Shown piece after piece: positions 9,570 through 23,285 of a DNA stretch of 64,000 nucleotides. A program made the position numbers and the translations under genes. Source of the DNA: Linyphia triangularis (lineage: Eukaryota; Arthropoda; Arachnida; Araneae; Linyphiidae); contig OZ021729.1 in the NCBI GenBank assembly GCA_963978545.1, positions 90,798,466 to 90,862,465 on the forward strand. The letters run 5' to 3'. The notes beneath the pieces were generated by a model. That model had not been told where the DNA came from, made no database searches, and saw only the letters and a list, made by a program, of their open reading frames with translations. Position 1 is the stretch's first letter, and each line of letters opens with the position of its first letter.

Positions 9570-12120
9570 TTAAATGTATTCGTTAAAGATACTGAGATTA
9601 TGCCAAAAGACTTGAAGTGGATATTTAACATAAAAAAGAACAGACTTTTGCTGTAAAGATATTCCCAGCCAGAGAATCTGTTTCCCTGACTTGTAAACCA
9701 AAATCCTTCCAAACCATTCAAATCTTTAGATCAAGTAATCAATATTTTTGAATCTCATCTTTTGAAACATGAACTGATTGATTCCGAATTTGGTGCCTTG
9801 AACATTATGAGCAGTTTGTTTTAGAGAATAAAACTGTATCTTGATTCCAGCCCAAGGATGCTGTGCTGGGCATTTTCAATCTACATACACTCGCCTACTG
9901 CTGATGAAGAAATGTCAAAATCTAAAGTTTTTATTCTGCCTAATGATAGGTATTTAAGAAAAATTTCTTCTGGTATATCCTTTTCTAACACCGTTGAAAT
10001 AGCAACAAATGAGCACAACAAATATTTAACATCTATTTTGTCATCTCCCAATCAAGTTTGACGTTTTTGATTTTAAACATTTCGGACATTTCTCTTAGTT
10101 AAGCAACCATATTTATTATTGTTTAAATAGTTTGAAATAGTATTTCCAAACTAGAAATTAGGTAGCAAGTTTTATTTTGATATTGGTCCCATTTAAATCA
10201 ATTGTTATTAAGAGTTTTGTGCTTGTTTTGTTTTAAGTTAGAAATTCTATTTAAAGTTTCTTGTAGAAACTGCTGGATGTTTACAAGATACTAAATTTAT
10301 ACCAAATATGTGTTCAAGTATGTTAAATCCATTCATTAGTTCTATTAAAGTGAATTAAATATAAAATGTAAACATTTCTATTTAAAACATATATTAAAAT
10401 TTAATTTCATTAAAATCAATTTAACTTAAAGATTTTTGAATTTATTGGATTTTTATTACTTCTGTATTCTAATTTCTATAAATTACTGATACGTGTGTCT
10501 TTTATTTTATTTTTTTCAGTAAGATGAAAAATTTGTTTTGAATATATTTCTTACCTGTGGCGTATGAATTTTGGAGAAAACTTCCTTTTATTTTTAAATC
10601 TTGTTTCCTAGTGTGCAAGTGGAACATATCAATAGAAGTAAATTAACTTGTACTAGTGAAATAAAAAGTCCATAATAAACTTATAAGTATCTTAACATTA
10701 TAGATTTACTTTTTTATATTCATTAAATATGCTTTATAACTTTCTTGCTGAGTAATTCTAAAAATATATTTAATTTCAATAATGTTACTGATGAAAATTG
10801 GTTTGCTTCATTTTGCTAATAGAATTGCTTATTTTGTTTTTTAAGGAAAAAATTCTTAGAAAACCTACGTATTTTACAAAGTGATACAAATCAGAAAACT
10901 CTAATTTATAAATCTAACAAATTTTAGAAACTGTGAAAAAAAAATCCTCAAACTCAAATTTGTTCAAGTATAAAACTTTGAAAAACAAAGTAATCATTTA
11001 AAAAAGTCAGGCGGTTACAAAGTCGAAATCATATTGCTTAGCAAAATCTTGTTAAAGCTTGTTCCTCGCCCACTTAGGGAAAGAAAGCGCCATCTCGCAG
11101 AGGCCCCGGTATAACACTCAATAAAATTAGCAAGCACACACTAACATCAATATTGAATCACACACTAACATCAATATAGCAGCGATAAAAGTGGTCACTC
11201 CACTGGAGATTTTGGAATTCTGATTGCAAGCAAGGGTCTGTGGTGAACAAACTTTTAAGCAAGTACACACATGCACCTCCTTGAAATTTTAATGCGGATT
11301 TGCATCGACCTCAGGAAATGTTGTCTAAGAAAAGCTGAAATCAGCACATCTGCAGACCATGTGTGATTTTTAGAGTGGATTTCATGTATTTATCTGTATG
11401 TTAAGAAACAAAAGCTTGCATTTCACTTTCACATACAATAAATAACTTCCACTTTGGAGCATTGTTTACATTTAGTGATGTGTAGTTCCAAAATGCAATA
11501 CACTTTGCTCTTTTGATTGATTTAGGAAAATAACAAGTTTTTTTTTTTATACTTTAATACTAATGCAATTACCTAGGTAAAGTTAGGCGACTTTTTTAAC
11601 AAGAGAAGAAAGATAACATACGATGACATTATCCAGCCATTTAAGTTGCGCAAAAATAGATGCCCCACTAGTTACGTGGCAACCCTCAATTGCTAAATGT
11701 ACATTTCAATTGGTGTTTTTATGCAAATATAAGATTTCAATTAAAAAAGAAAAGGTTAAGGAAGCTGTTCATACTGACAGTATTTTCTTCCGGCATTCAA
11801 GGCAAATTTCACAAATTCATTCTTGTCAAGTAAAGTAAGTAAAGGCAAAATAATTTGATATTTGAGAATATAGTAGTGTATGTTGTCGAGCCTCGCACTG
11901 CGAAAGATAAAACATTGAAACCTAACAGGTAGGCAAAAAAAATAATTGCACGAGTGTGATTACCAGGGAGATACTATCATTAGACTAACGAGGTTACCAC
12001 TCGACCCACGAACATGAATTAAAATTAACACCTATTTCGGTAGAGTTCATTCCCCCCTAAAAATATTGCTATTTTGACAAAACTGCGTCAGTACCTTAGT
12101 GCCGATTTTTTTCCGTCCTA
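9570..12120. other. Gene-free AT-rich stretch
   Basis: No supported gene. Short direct repeats occur at about 11136-11178 (CACACACTAACATCAATAT twice). A slightly GC-richer patch at 11065-11110 contains GCGCCATCTCGCAGAGGCCCC. Several frames of 60-75 codons exist but have AT-rich, non-protein-like composition. Confidence 0.5.
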
Positions 12121-12129
12121 CAATCAGAC

Positions 12130-12299
12130 AGTATCTACTTAAAAAAAAATAAAAAAATAGTGGCCTTAGCCCAAATATAATTGAAGGTTTTGCTTAAAGT
12201 AGTCGTTTTGGGCCCTTTTTTCACTAAAATAGTCACCATAGTCACATTGCCACTAAAATAGTCGCTTTAGTAGCCTTTATGTTGCCAGTGGCAACCCTG
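12130..12299 (-). mobile_element. CAGGGTTGCCA-ended hAT-like terminus
   Basis: Read on the minus strand this begins CAGGGTTGCCACTGGCAAC and continues with repeated GACTATTTTAGTGGC-type motifs. That is a pattern seen at the ends of non-autonomous hAT elements. The other end and target duplication were not located (a CTGGCAAC/GTGGCAACCC motif also occurs at 11676 but in the same orientation). Confidence 0.4.
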
Positions 12300-12319
12300 A
12301 ATGAAGTAGAATGATATTA

Positions 12320-12710
12320 ATAAAAGGGGTAGCAATGAGATTTCTAAAAAAATTTGGAAGAAATTATAGGGATCATTCCAACATTTTTAAAAACATTTTA
12401 AGGATAATTCCTAAAAATTTTAAGGGTAATCCCCTAAAATTTAGGGGTATTTACAGAAAATTTTCATCAGTTCCTAACACATTCTTTTCAAAGCCTGTTT
12501 CAACAACGTTAAAAAAATGGCCAATTTTCAAAAAATTTAATTATTAAAATCTAAGAAAAGATTTACTCCTCTGAAGAACTATCAGAGTTTTTCACAGGTT
12601 TAGGGGAAAATCGTGGAATTTTTAATTTTTTTTATAGTAAACAAATTTCAATACAATTTTTGGTCGAAATAAAAATTTCAGGAATATTAAGGCATATGCG
12701 ATCCTTTAAT
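12320..12710. repeat. Dispersed repeat, copy A
   Basis: Shares a long colinear similarity with 24430-24800: TTCCTAACACA, TTCAAAGC, TGTTTCAA, AATCTNAGAAAAGATTT and CTCCTCTGRAG in the same order and spacing. Family unidentified; no coding content. Confidence 0.55.
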
Positions 12711-13214
12711 AATAAGTTTGAAACACCCATTAAGTCCTTATACAACAGAGAGTATAGTCTAAGCACAGTTCAAGATCTTTACAGTTAAACAGTGACAAAT
12801 GTGGTTGAAAAGATTTAAGTTTTGCCACAATAATTTGCAATGGATTGTCAATTTAACTAGAAACGAAATTTTGAGAAATGTCCTCCTATGGCTACTACTC
12901 TGCCATTGGAGCCCCCTTGACACAAGTTCAAGTAATTGAGAGACAGATTCTCCACACTGACTACTTTATTTGGGTAACATTGGAGCCGAAATGAAATATT
13001 TTTTTTTAAATTGAAAAATTATTTACTAGAGCAATTTAAAACATTCCATTAAACAACCATATTTCAGTCAGAAATATTACAATTCTGCAGAAAGAGGATG
13101 GCCACAAAATTCAATAAAAAAGTTCCCCCGATAATTCCTGGACAGATTTATTGAAAATTCCCTGATATTATGGCAAACATTTCTTCCAAATTTCTCGATT
13201 TTTCAGAATGTGTA

Positions 13215-13460
13215 GACACCCTGATGAAATAGAACATGTATGCTTATAGAGATAACATAACAATTTTTTTTTTAAATAGTTTTTGTGGTAATGAAAAGTT
13301 TAAATTATTCCATAACATTACATTAAACTTCTAACGATTACCGTCACAAATCTCAGGGTAAATTTCATCAAAATAAGGAAGAATAGGAAAACATGCCTGA
13401 AAATTTCCCTGATTTTCGTGAAAATTAAAAAATTCTCTTACATTTCACTGATAATTCAAT
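13215..13460. repeat. Dispersed repeat shared with 20445-20715
   Basis: Both copies share GATNAAATAGA, GGCAATGAAAAGTTTAAAT or its GGTAAT variant, CATTAAACTTC, ATTACC and a run of TTCCCTGATTTT-type words in the same order. It begins next to a CAGGGTGTCTAC-type terminus that ends at 13223. Probably one decayed transposon family. Confidence 0.5.
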
Positions 13461-14739
13461 GCAGATATCCACTTTTTTCTGCATACATTTCGGTTACTAT
13501 TGAAATTAAACTAAATCCCCTATCTTTAAAAGTTTTAATGGATATATATCTAGAGCAATAATATTATGAATAAAAATCTGTGCAGGTGATGTTTTAAATA
13601 GATTTATTAACTTTGTCCAAGCTGCGTAAATCGTATCTAAATAATGTGTACTCACTTCCAGATAACGCAAAAACATATCATGTGAGACAAATATGATTAG
13701 TGAAAATAGAAAATAAGGGTACTTGATGCACGAGCATAAGCTATCACATACCTGGTCTTGCACCAAATAACCTAAACTCACACTTTATATTGGAAGTAAG
13801 CACATCCTATATAAATATTATTTACGCACCTTAGGATAAGTCAATGAGAAATGTTTAAAGGATTCATCAATTTCAAATCGTAATTGAGCTCTATTTCAGA
13901 AAAGGATTGTTCTTTCTTAAAAATTCAAACAAATACATTTCATAAAAACAAAGATGATGCATTTAAACATAAAACAGGCAGGTCTGTTAGGGTTTAATGG
14001 CGCAAGGGTAACGCGAGCGTCATACTGCGCCGAACAAGGTTAGTTTAACCCAATAAAAAAGCTAAAATTTATAAAAGCATTCATATGGTATCGATGATTT
14101 AAGAAAATGGGGTGGGGAGGAGAATACTAATACGGAAACAGTAGGTGCAACCTGAAGATTTCTCTTGGGATCAATGATGCAAATGTTGATGGTTTCTGAT
14201 CAAATAAAAAACTGATTAACTTATATGCATCCACTAAAATCACAGCTGATAGGGTTAAAAATGGAAATTGGGTCATAATAATCTTTATAACGATAACTTT
14301 TTTAGTTTCTAACCTTGCTTGACAATTAAGAGTCCAAAATTGATGAAGTATGAGTATATAATGCCCTTCTAACTTTCAAAAGAGTTATTACAGCGAGCTA
14401 ACTAAAAAGCTATTTTCAAATTTAAGAATCTAAAACAGTAGGATATATGACGCCTTTTTATATAAAAACTTTTTCAATGAATACAATTATTTAAATTGAA
14501 TATTAACCCCTCATCATATAGTGTACAGCTTATCGAGGAAAAAGTGCCCTTAACACTTTTGGCATGCGAAATCCCAGCTCAAACCCAAGAACCATTCAAT
14601 GTGCAGCCTATCCACAAATTTTCAGTGTTGTATGCGGCTATGGTTAGCTTGTACATTTAAAAATAATACCCTTCTTAACCATTGGATGAATTAAATAGAT
14701 CGCAATTAAACTCATTTTGTATTTGAAAGGTGGCAAACA
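13461..14739. other. Gene-free AT-rich stretch
   Basis: No supported gene. A short GC-richer patch at about 13990-14040 (GGCGCAAGGGTAACGCGAGC) stands out but has no identified role. A partial SINE-like word GGCATGCGAAATCCCAGC occurs near 14563. Confidence 0.45.
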
Positions 14740-14915
14740 CGCTTTGGTTTGTTTGCACCCTCAAAGACATATTTTTGAGCAGACAATAACAGCTAATGAG
14801 GACGGATCAAAAACTTGAAGGGGAACCATAACAACATCCGCGACTAACCCAGGATTCGAACCCGACACTTTTGGCATGCGAGGTCAAAGCTCTAACCACA
14901 CAGCCATCAAGTGGG
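14740..14915 (-). repeat. tRNA-derived SINE, minus strand
   Basis: Minus-strand reading gives ACTTGATGGCTGTGTGGTTAG, then CTCGCATGCCAAAAGTG, then GGGTTCGAATCCTGG (an RNA polymerase III box B), then a tail with CATTAGCTGTTATTGTC. The order matches plus-strand copies at 51186 and 53491. Box A is weak. The tail lacks a clear poly-A. Confidence 0.65.
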
Positions 14916-15956
14916 TCGAAATATGATTCGGATACCTTGTACATTTCGGTTGAGTAACAATACTATGTTGTATGCTCATCACCTGAAAGCATTTTTATTG
15001 TGCGACAACTTTCAATTCAAAAGATAGTATGCTATCAAGCTAGAAACTTCGGGTGAAAAGGCTAATTTTTAATAATTGTAGTACGGTCTCCTGTACATTT
15101 GACTTGACCCTCCAACAAACTCATCCGGTCCAGATTATATCAACACTTTCAGCACCATGAATATTTGGATGCAGGGTAGTTTCTCAGCGATCATTTAACA
15201 AATGAACCGTCAAATAATATCTCTATAAAAATAATTTGAAGATTTGGCTGATTTGATTGAAAATTTGGTCGACAGAATAATAAAATATTTATTTTAAATT
15301 TAAAGTTTTGGGTAATTTTACGTCAAAGTACTACGATCAAATGACTTCTGTTTACATTAGTTATGATTGGAACCGACATCTTATTTCTCGATGCAGTTTT
15401 CAAACCATATTTGAAGTTTAAAATAAGATGACAAAAATAAATTAAATGCTTTAAATTGGTATGCATTTGCAGCTCGAGTCCCATAATGGTTAGCAGCACA
15501 AATAATCAGAAGTAGATTTTAAAAAATATAAAATCAGTGAAGCTTACAGAAAAAGATCCTTATATAACTGTTTTAACGCTTCACTTTTCATAATTCGTTT
15601 TGTCAGAACCATATTGGAATGGCGTAACTTTTTCATGTTACAGAAGTATTTGGAATTACTATTATTTTTTTAATTTTTTGCAGCCCAATATTTTTAACAT
15701 TTTTATTTTCCCAATTTTCATAGTTTCACAAGGCTCTATTTATGCACTGGATATGGATGAAAAGAATAGTTTCAACTAACAGGACTAAAGTCACAGTTTT
15801 ACAGCTTAATAGTTTAACAGCTTAGATGCTTCAATTCATCATGAATGATTTATTACTATGATACTTGTAATCCAGACTTACAATCTACACATTATTTATT
15901 ACACATACTTTTCATTTATGGAAAGAGAAAATAAATGGAAATAAAATATGAAGCTT

Positions 15957-15992
<36 letters not shown>

Positions 15993-16100
15993 TGATGCTA
16001 GGAAATATGGATTTTTTAAAAAAAAATTCTGTTACAGTTTCTGAAAAATTTGTGAAAAGAATAATAAAAGGAACAACAAAATGTCCGTTATTTTGAAGTA
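14916..16100. other. Gene-free AT-rich stretch with a (TTA)n microsatellite
   Basis: No gene seen. A T run and TTA/ATT trinucleotide repeat lies at about 15956-15992. Confidence 0.5.
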
Positions 16101-16109
16101 CTTTTCAAG

Positions 16110-16231
16110 AGCCCTCAAAAAGTAAACATTTTCAAGGACATTTAGGATAAATATAAGGATTTGTCAAGGGCCCTTAGAAAAATAAAGTAAAAAAAAGTTC
16201 TTAAGGACTTTCAAGGACCGTACAAACCCTG
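16110..16231. mobile_element. Terminus with AAGGACTTTCAAGGACC repeats
   Basis: CAAGGACATTT and AAGGACTTTCAAGGACC words lead to GTACAAACCCTG at 16231. This resembles the subterminal structure of the CAGGGTTCCCAC family but with a different terminal word (CAGGGTTTGTAC). The matching left end was not found. Confidence 0.4.
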
Positions 16232-17514
16232 TATAGAGTCTTTTCTTAAAAATTTGGTGAACAATTAAAGTTAGTTTTGGAGTGCAACTTTGTTTTAAAA
16301 AATTATAATGACGCGATTAATGAAAACTAAAAAGAGCATTTTTTAAAAATTTGCGAATTATTCAGTATATAATATTTTATTTTAATTTGACTAATAATTT
16401 TTTTAATTAATCAAAAATAAATAGTCTAAAGTTTTATAAATTTTCGAAGAAAAAGATATTTAAAAACTCTAAAATAGAACAGTTTATTCAAATAGTTATG
16501 GTTAAAATTATGAATTTGAAGGGAGAATCAACAGCATAAGCACAATGAGTGTTTGGGAACTGATGTCCTCAAAGAAATATTATGATCAGTTTTGAGGACC
16601 CAATTAGATAACCATTGCATTCAAATTTAGACATCAACACAAAAAACAAGTGTTCTAATTCTTTTGGTACTATTCGCTTACACTAAAAGTTACTGCCTGC
16701 AGTGCAAATAATTGCCTTGAGAATACAAAATCTTCAACATTCCTCAAGTCACCCCAACTTTTATAATGATACATGATGTTCTGCTTATTTTTTATACAAA
16801 GAAATACAGGAGCTATCCTTAATGATTAGTTGAAAACCCCTCCTACAGAAATTTCCTGTTTGTACCAGAGAAAAGCTCTTTTGGGCAACCCTATTCAAAA
16901 CTTTTGTATATCAACATCTAAACCTCTGTAATATCATACATATATATTTTACAGGAATACTATGTGGATTACTTACAATGGTAAAAGAAACCGATATTCG
17001 AAATTCGATTTTTGAACTTCTTTTAAAAGAATCCTCCAAAACTAAAGCCTGAAAAATTCCCTCGATGAATTTTTACACAATGCAAGATATCCTATAATGT
17101 ACACATATGGTGTAATCGTCCTTGTTTGCAATAAAAAAAACCTCCTATAAGTGCAGTAATAGCACCTAAAAGTTAGTCAAATTAAAAAAAAAAAATTAAA
17201 AAAACATAAATATCAAGAATACATATAATTTTAAAAGAACTAAAAAAGTAGTCACCTGTAGCGTCCTAGCATGTCTTTTCAAACTCTTCAAGAATCTGCT
17301 ACTCCTCCTGAAAAGAGAAATTGAATATAGGGAATACAGCCACTTTCATGCTTCCACATCAAGAGAATATACTATTATTATTCTAATACTCCAATAAATA
17401 ACAGGCCCACCAAACTTTAATAATAAAAACATAGTTTTGAGACAAAAACAAATTGGTAAACATCTGTATGTTTAAAAACTTACTGTTTTACTTTCAATTA
17501 CTCATACATTAACA
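16232..17514. other. Gene-free AT-rich stretch
   Basis: No gene, RNA or clear repeat boundary recognised. Confidence 0.45.
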
Positions 17515-17516
17515 TA

Positions 17517-18155
17517 GGGTAAAAAAAAAATATTGTTTTTGGTTAAAAAATTTGGATTTTTTTTAAAAACAAACAAACATTTTTTCCCGTTTCGGAACAT
17601 CCTGACTAAAAAAAATGGTCGAGAAAAAATGTCCGTCTGTGTGTATGGTAAGAGGTAAATATACTCCCGAACAAATTGACCTACAGAGTATTCAAATTTG
17701 GTGCGCAGGTTAGTGGTGGCCATGGGACCTACCATTATGGTTTTTGCCAGTATTGCGCAAGAGCAAAACGCCCAAAAAATACTGCTATTGCTAAAAAAAC
17801 AGTTCCAACAATTTTGATCAAAATTTGCTCTGGTAATGCTTCTTTAGGTGTTCTAAAAACATCCCAACCTTTGAAATTCCCATAAAAATGTTAAAATTAA
17901 AAAAAGAGTGTCTTTAACTCTTTCCTTGAGCATTGCTCATCAACATTTTTCTCCTCTCCTCCGTTTTACTTATAAGAAAGGATAATGTAAGAATTACCGA
18001 AAAGTATATAGCAATTTTGGAGATGTTTTTTTTTTCCTGTATAAGAATTTTTACCAAACTGGTCAATTTTTCAAATGAATGAAAATATGGAAATGGTAAT
18101 AGCACTATTCCATGTATTATAGTGTAATTGAAAGTTGTGTGATGTTACACACCCC
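17517..18155 (+). mobile_element. TA-flanked non-autonomous DNA transposon (639 bp), second copy
   Basis: Begins GGGTAAAAAAAAAA after TA (17515-17516) and ends TTACACACCCC before TA (18156-18157). Colinear with 1546-2166 through most of its length. It has an extra ~40 bp near 18030 (GTATAAGAATTTTTACC) relative to the other copy. Confidence 0.65.
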
Positions 18156-18903
18156 TAGATCTAGTACTAATGCAGCAAACTGTTCATTTTTATCTCCAAT
18201 CATATTTCAATTATTTACGTTTAAAAATGTAATAAGATCAGTCATTACAAATAATATTAATAATATAATGTATAACACATAACTCGCACACTCAAATAGA
18301 CACTTTATATGTTTAAACTTTATGCACATATTGAAAAACACATATTAATATGATGATTACTACTCAGCCTTGCACTGGATTTATATAGCAGATGTCTAAT
18401 TAAACATTAAACCATTTTCAAATCACCCCATTTCTGTTCTTATTAAATGCACTGAGTTTACAATTACCAAATAAAAAAAAATTACATGATAAAGCTTCTA
18501 AGCACACACAAAAAAAAAAAAAAATACGAGACAGGAAAGAGATGAAAATCATAGAAAACATCACATAAGCATTAAAAAATATTTTAAAAGTTAAACTTAA
18601 GATAATGATACTATATTGCCGGGATGAGACTGACAAAAAAGACTGAAATCATACGCGAGCAAGAAATTTATACCATAATCTAAATGCGAAAGATGTTATA
18701 AGAAATGAAACATCAAAACATGCAACATGATAAAAATATTACACAAAATAATTGAGAACTTCATTATTTTTTATCCAGTAAGTATAAATCAGATGAGAGA
18801 GACGATTTATTAGCCCTAAGGTTACACAAAATAAAACAAAATGCTTTAGCCCCAAAACACAGAGGTGGTCACATGATTTCAATAACCAATTACAGCACAA
18901 ACT

Positions 18904-19096
18904 ATAACCGGGTCGCCAAGCACTTATGAAGTAATCTCCGAGGAAAGGGTAGTGATATGGAAAAATCTCTTGCCCAGACACGATGATAAGTACACTTTAC
19001 ATGGGAAAAACGGGTTCCAATTGGAAAAAACATAGATCCTCAAAACAGACACAAAGAGTGAAAATTTTTTACTAAAAAGCGAAAATCTCATCCCTG
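18904..19096. mobile_element. Truncated copy of the CAGAGATGAGAG family
   Basis: Colinear with 9255-9469: GAAGTAATCT.YGAGGAAAGGG, then AGATCCTCAAAACAG and ending CTCATCCCTG. The left terminus is missing, so it is 5'-truncated relative to the intact MITE. Confidence 0.55.
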
Positions 19097-19185
19097 ATAT
19101 TGACAAACAGGTGAATCTAATTGAACTCAATTTTCTGTTTTTTATTACATTCAAAGCACAGAAATTTTGATCAAATAATCTCAAG

Positions 19186-19594
19186 AGGAAATCCTTGTAA
19201 GGATCATTCCTATATTTGCTATGTTACAACTTTCTAGTCCCGTGCATTTAGAAACTACTTTGTACAAAATCTTGACATTTCGCGAGCAGGTACGAAAATG
19301 ATCACTTAATGAAATGACACAAATTATTTTCATGTAATACTAATATATTTTAAACGAAAATTTAAAAAAAGCAACAGACTGTTGCAGGTGGTGCTTCTAA
19401 ATAGGCATAAGGATTTAAAATATAAAATAAAATATTTTAAGACACTATTTTGAGTTTTTAATTTATGCTATTTCCCTAAGGTGATCATTTTTTACCCTAC
19501 TCACCAAATTTCAAGATTTCATACAAAGTAGTTTCTCAGTGACCTGGGCAAGAAGATTGTAACATAAAGGGAATGATCCTTACTAGGACTTCTT
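19186..19594. mobile_element. Foldback element, copy 1
   Basis: Arms of about 110 bp are inverted repeats of each other. The left arm has TAAGGATCATTCC, GTTACAA, AAACTACTTTGTA, AAATCTTGA and GATCACT. The right arm (from 19470) carries the complements in reverse order. A second, more diverged member lies at 20025-20388. Non-coding, foldback/MITE type. Confidence 0.65.
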
Positions 19595-19599
19595 AAATC

Positions 19600-20020
19600 A
19601 GTGTTTCCAGAGAGCTGCAGGTCCGAGTAAGCCAGTTGATTGGAAGGTCACTCTCTCAAGCATCGCTTATACTTGCTTTGTGTTTACACAGTGTCAGTAC
19701 TGGAATAATTTAGCTATTCAGTGAGCATTACGAACTCTAGTAGGTAGCTACAGGAGAGAGCAGGTGATTGGATGAGTTGACGCACCAATAAATGGAAGGC
19801 ATTTGTCTGACTGGAGTCGCCAGCCAGAGATCAAGTAACAAACTGGCTTCAATTGTAGTCGAAATGCAGCATTTCTCTAGTGACAACACTGGCAACCTCA
19901 ACTAGTATGCCAACTGATAACATGTAAATCAGCATTTAGAATATTACTTTTATTATTTTACCATATTATATTTGCGTGCCACACTGGATATTACTGTTTT
20001 ATCTAGCTAATTCCATTCAT
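19600..20020. other. Spacer between foldback copies, slightly GC-richer
   Basis: Contains GAGAGCTGCAGGTCCGAG, AGGAGAGAGCAGGTGATTGG and CTGGAGTCGCCAGCC (a short inverted repeat). I recognise no gene; it may be the remains of an older element. Confidence 0.4.
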
Positions 20021-20024
20021 TACG

Positions 20025-20388
20025 AGGAAGTCCAACCAAGAATCATTCCCTCTACTCACCATGTTACTATCTTTTACCCCAGTACATTTACAAATGATTT
20101 CTAAAACCACCTTGACATTTGGAGAGTAGGAATGAAAAGAATCACTAAATGAAATAACATAAATTAAAAACTCGATAATAGTGTCTAATATAATTTATTT
20201 CATGTTTGAAATCCTTACATCAATGCCTATGCAGTGGTTTCACCTGGTTTTGTCTTTAGCTATTTTAATTTTGAGAAATAATAGAATGAAAGCAATTTAT
20301 GTCATTTCATTAAGTGATATTTTTTGCACCTACTCACCAAATGCCAAGGTTTTATAAATGCACTGGCTAGAAGATTGTAATGCATTGA
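20025..20388. mobile_element. Foldback element, copy 2 (diverged)
   Basis: Left arm AGGAAGTCCAACCAAGAATC and CATTCCCTCTACTCACC; right arm TTAAGTGATATTTT, ACTCACCAAATGCCAAGG and GAAGATTGTAA in inverted order. Same family as 19186-19594. The outermost right end is eroded by a poly-T region. Confidence 0.5.
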
Positions 20389-20444
20389 TTTTAAAGCATA
20401 CTTTTTTTTTTTTCTTCAAATTTCCTCAACTTTTTGAGATGTCT

Positions 20445-20715
20445 AAAAACCTGATCAAATAGAAAAAAAATTCTTAATAGGCAATATGCCAATCTTTTTA
20501 AAACAGTTCTAGTGGCAATGAAAAGTTTAAATCATTCTGCAACATTAAACTTCCAATGATTACCACAATTCTTGCTTCCGAGTAAATGGTGCCAAAATAC
20601 AGATTAGCAGGGAAACGTACTTTCAAAACAATAGAATATTTCCCTCATTTTTATGAAATTTTAAAAATTCCCTGACATATCTCAGAATCTGAAAGCTCCC
20701 AGACATTTATTGGAA
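20445..20715. repeat. Dispersed repeat shared with 13215-13460
   Basis: Same word order as its partner (see that entry). It ends near GTGGCCACTCTG at 20734, which could be a transposon terminus. Confidence 0.45.
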
Positions 20716-20739
20716 TTCCAGGTTCTGTGGCCACTCTGT

Positions 20740-23284
20740 TATATGAGCCTTTTCATAAAATTAATCAAGTGATGGCTTACTTTTCAATTCATGTGCCTTT
20801 TGGAGGTAAGCATCGCTTAGGAAATTTACAGTCGTCTTTTAAATTTTCTTCCTAAAATTAGAATTTTCAAATATAATCTTAAAGGAAAAATCAAATCTTC
20901 ACTACTTTAGTAAAAGGACCAAAAATAATGAAAAGTTACATAAATAAAAGGTTACGTATATGTAACATATTATGTTGTGTATATACAGGGGCGCAACTGG
21001 ATAATTTTTGTGGGAAAGGTTTTCCCATCAAATTTGCTTCCGTATATCTCTTTCAGAAACAACTTCTACACAAAAATTCCTCGTCTCATACTTTTCACAT
21101 ATCATCAATATTTTTGCAGTTTCTTAATCTGTCACCTACATACGCCAAAATATTAAAATGGTTTTTATCCAGTTCTCGAGTTATACAAAACACCCCAATT
21201 TGGCACATTTTATCTATATCATATCATTTATCCATATTAAGTAGATTATAAATTAATAAGAAATTTTGCTTGTTTGTTTAAATTCAATTAGAGAAGGAGC
21301 AATATTTTAGATGAATGGACAAACATCAATATCAGAATTATTTTGTTACAAAATAATAAATTTAGAAATAAAAGATTTGTAGTCTGCCACCAGTTTTATT
21401 TTTTTTGTATACCCCCTCCCCTCAAAAAAACCCTGTTTTTTTGTTGTTATTGAAACTAGTTTTTTTTTTTTTTTTGGTTTATATCGTTTTCGTTTATTAA
21501 ATCCTTTTCTACATGAATACATATTTATAAATAAAGTTTAACTAGAATAACAAATAATATTCCTTTTGAAAATAATTTAAACTAAGTAAATAAATGATTG
21601 TTACTTATGTGGATATTCAAGTCATATTAAATTTTAATTAGATATACTATTTTTTTTAATTCAATGTCTACAATATAATGCAATATTATATGTTTACTAC
21701 ATAATACCTGGAATATTGCTCTTAGATTCATTAGTAATGGTGATAAGTCGCTCATTCATTTAGTGAATTATTTTCTTAAAAATTAATAGAAAGAAAAACT
21801 AGATACTTTTACTTTTTTATTAGATTTAAAAACAGGTTTAGGATTTAACAGTTTGAACAAAAAAAAAGTGGCATTTTTTAAATCCAGGCTGTTACCCAAT
21901 TTTGATTGTACAACTCCAAAACAAATCCTCTCAAACATTCGCTCTAGTTGCTTTTGCAGTAAAATTCCTTTCGAAAAATATATCGTTGGAATGGAAAACT
22001 TTTGGTTAAAAGTAGAAGTTATTTACAAGATCAAATAATTAAAAAATCTAATTATGAATAAATAAATAAATAAATAAAAACAAAAATTTAAATTATTATT
22101 TAATTTTTTATTTATTTTTTTTGGAAAAAAAAAATAACAACATTTGGTTTAAACCATGCCCTGACTGAAACAATAACAATATTTCAAAAACAGAAACCAT
22201 ATTTTAAAAAATTTTAACCAGTACTTTATATTCGACCAAAGTACTTGAAAAGCAATCTACAACGATTTTTTGATAGTATGAGATTTACAAATATGACATT
22301 TATTTCAGTTTTGGGATTTAATAGCTTGGTCTGAGTGTTGGTAGATTAAAAACGTATGTTTTTGAGATTATTTTATTGTCATTTACACTTGTACATATGG
22401 TTAAAATAAAACTTTTTCGTAGTCAACAAACCAAAGTTACCACAAACAAGACTATTATTTTTTTTTTATTTCAATTACTTATCAGTATTATTAAATTCGA
22501 ATTAACAACAAAAAATTATCACAAGACATTTATTTTTGGATACCAAACAACACTCCAAAAGAATTTTTCGGTGAAAAGTTTTGTTAAAAATAGTATTTAA
22601 GAGGCATGTAGAAATCAAAATGTCACACTAAATTTTAATAAATCAGCTAAGCCGGCATGCCCAAATTTGGTGCAAATTAAAATCCTTATGCTCTTTGCTT
22701 ACAAATACACAAAATCCTGAATTAAGTTTTCCATGGGACAAGGATAAAAATAAAATACAATTCAGAAAAACGAATTAATTAAAAATATAATAATTTGGAA
22801 AAGAAAAGTGGAGACATAAAAACACGAACAAGTCAGGGCCTGATTTAAAAAAACGGATTACTACAGGCACAACATAACAGATGGAGCCCCATCATTGGTG
22901 TTGGATGGTATTTTAATTATTAATGACAATTTTGAATAACAACTTCATCAAATTAATGTCAAGGTTTTAATGGAAAATTAAAATATATTTTATGACATGG
23001 ATAAAATGCAATGAACAGAAAATTGATAATTACACAATAAAACAATTTTATTCGCTTGCAAAAAAAACCCAATTATTTTGAAACAACTGCAAATAACTAT
23101 TAATTATGTATTTACTAATAAACTTTTCCAATCAAGGCAATTCCACAGTTAACATATATCAGTAATCTATTTTTAAAATAAATTTTATTACTGTTTCTAT
23201 TTATGTATCATGTTTATAAATAGATGTCGGGCAATAGCTGTCAAGAACCGGGCATTTTAGAAAATAATTATTTTATAAAAGAAT
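20740..23284. other. Gene-free AT-rich stretch
   Basis: No supported gene. Contains an (AAAT)n microsatellite at about 22054-22078 and T/A homopolymers at about 21460 and 22115. A 107-codon open frame at 20928-21251 has no recognisable domain and looks like chance. Confidence 0.45.
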
Positions 23285-23285
23285 A

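Noticed and set aside
20928..21251. 107-codon plus-strand frame as a gene
   Set aside because: Composition is AT-driven (Ser, Leu, Ile, Phe, Lys), with no domain or conserved context.
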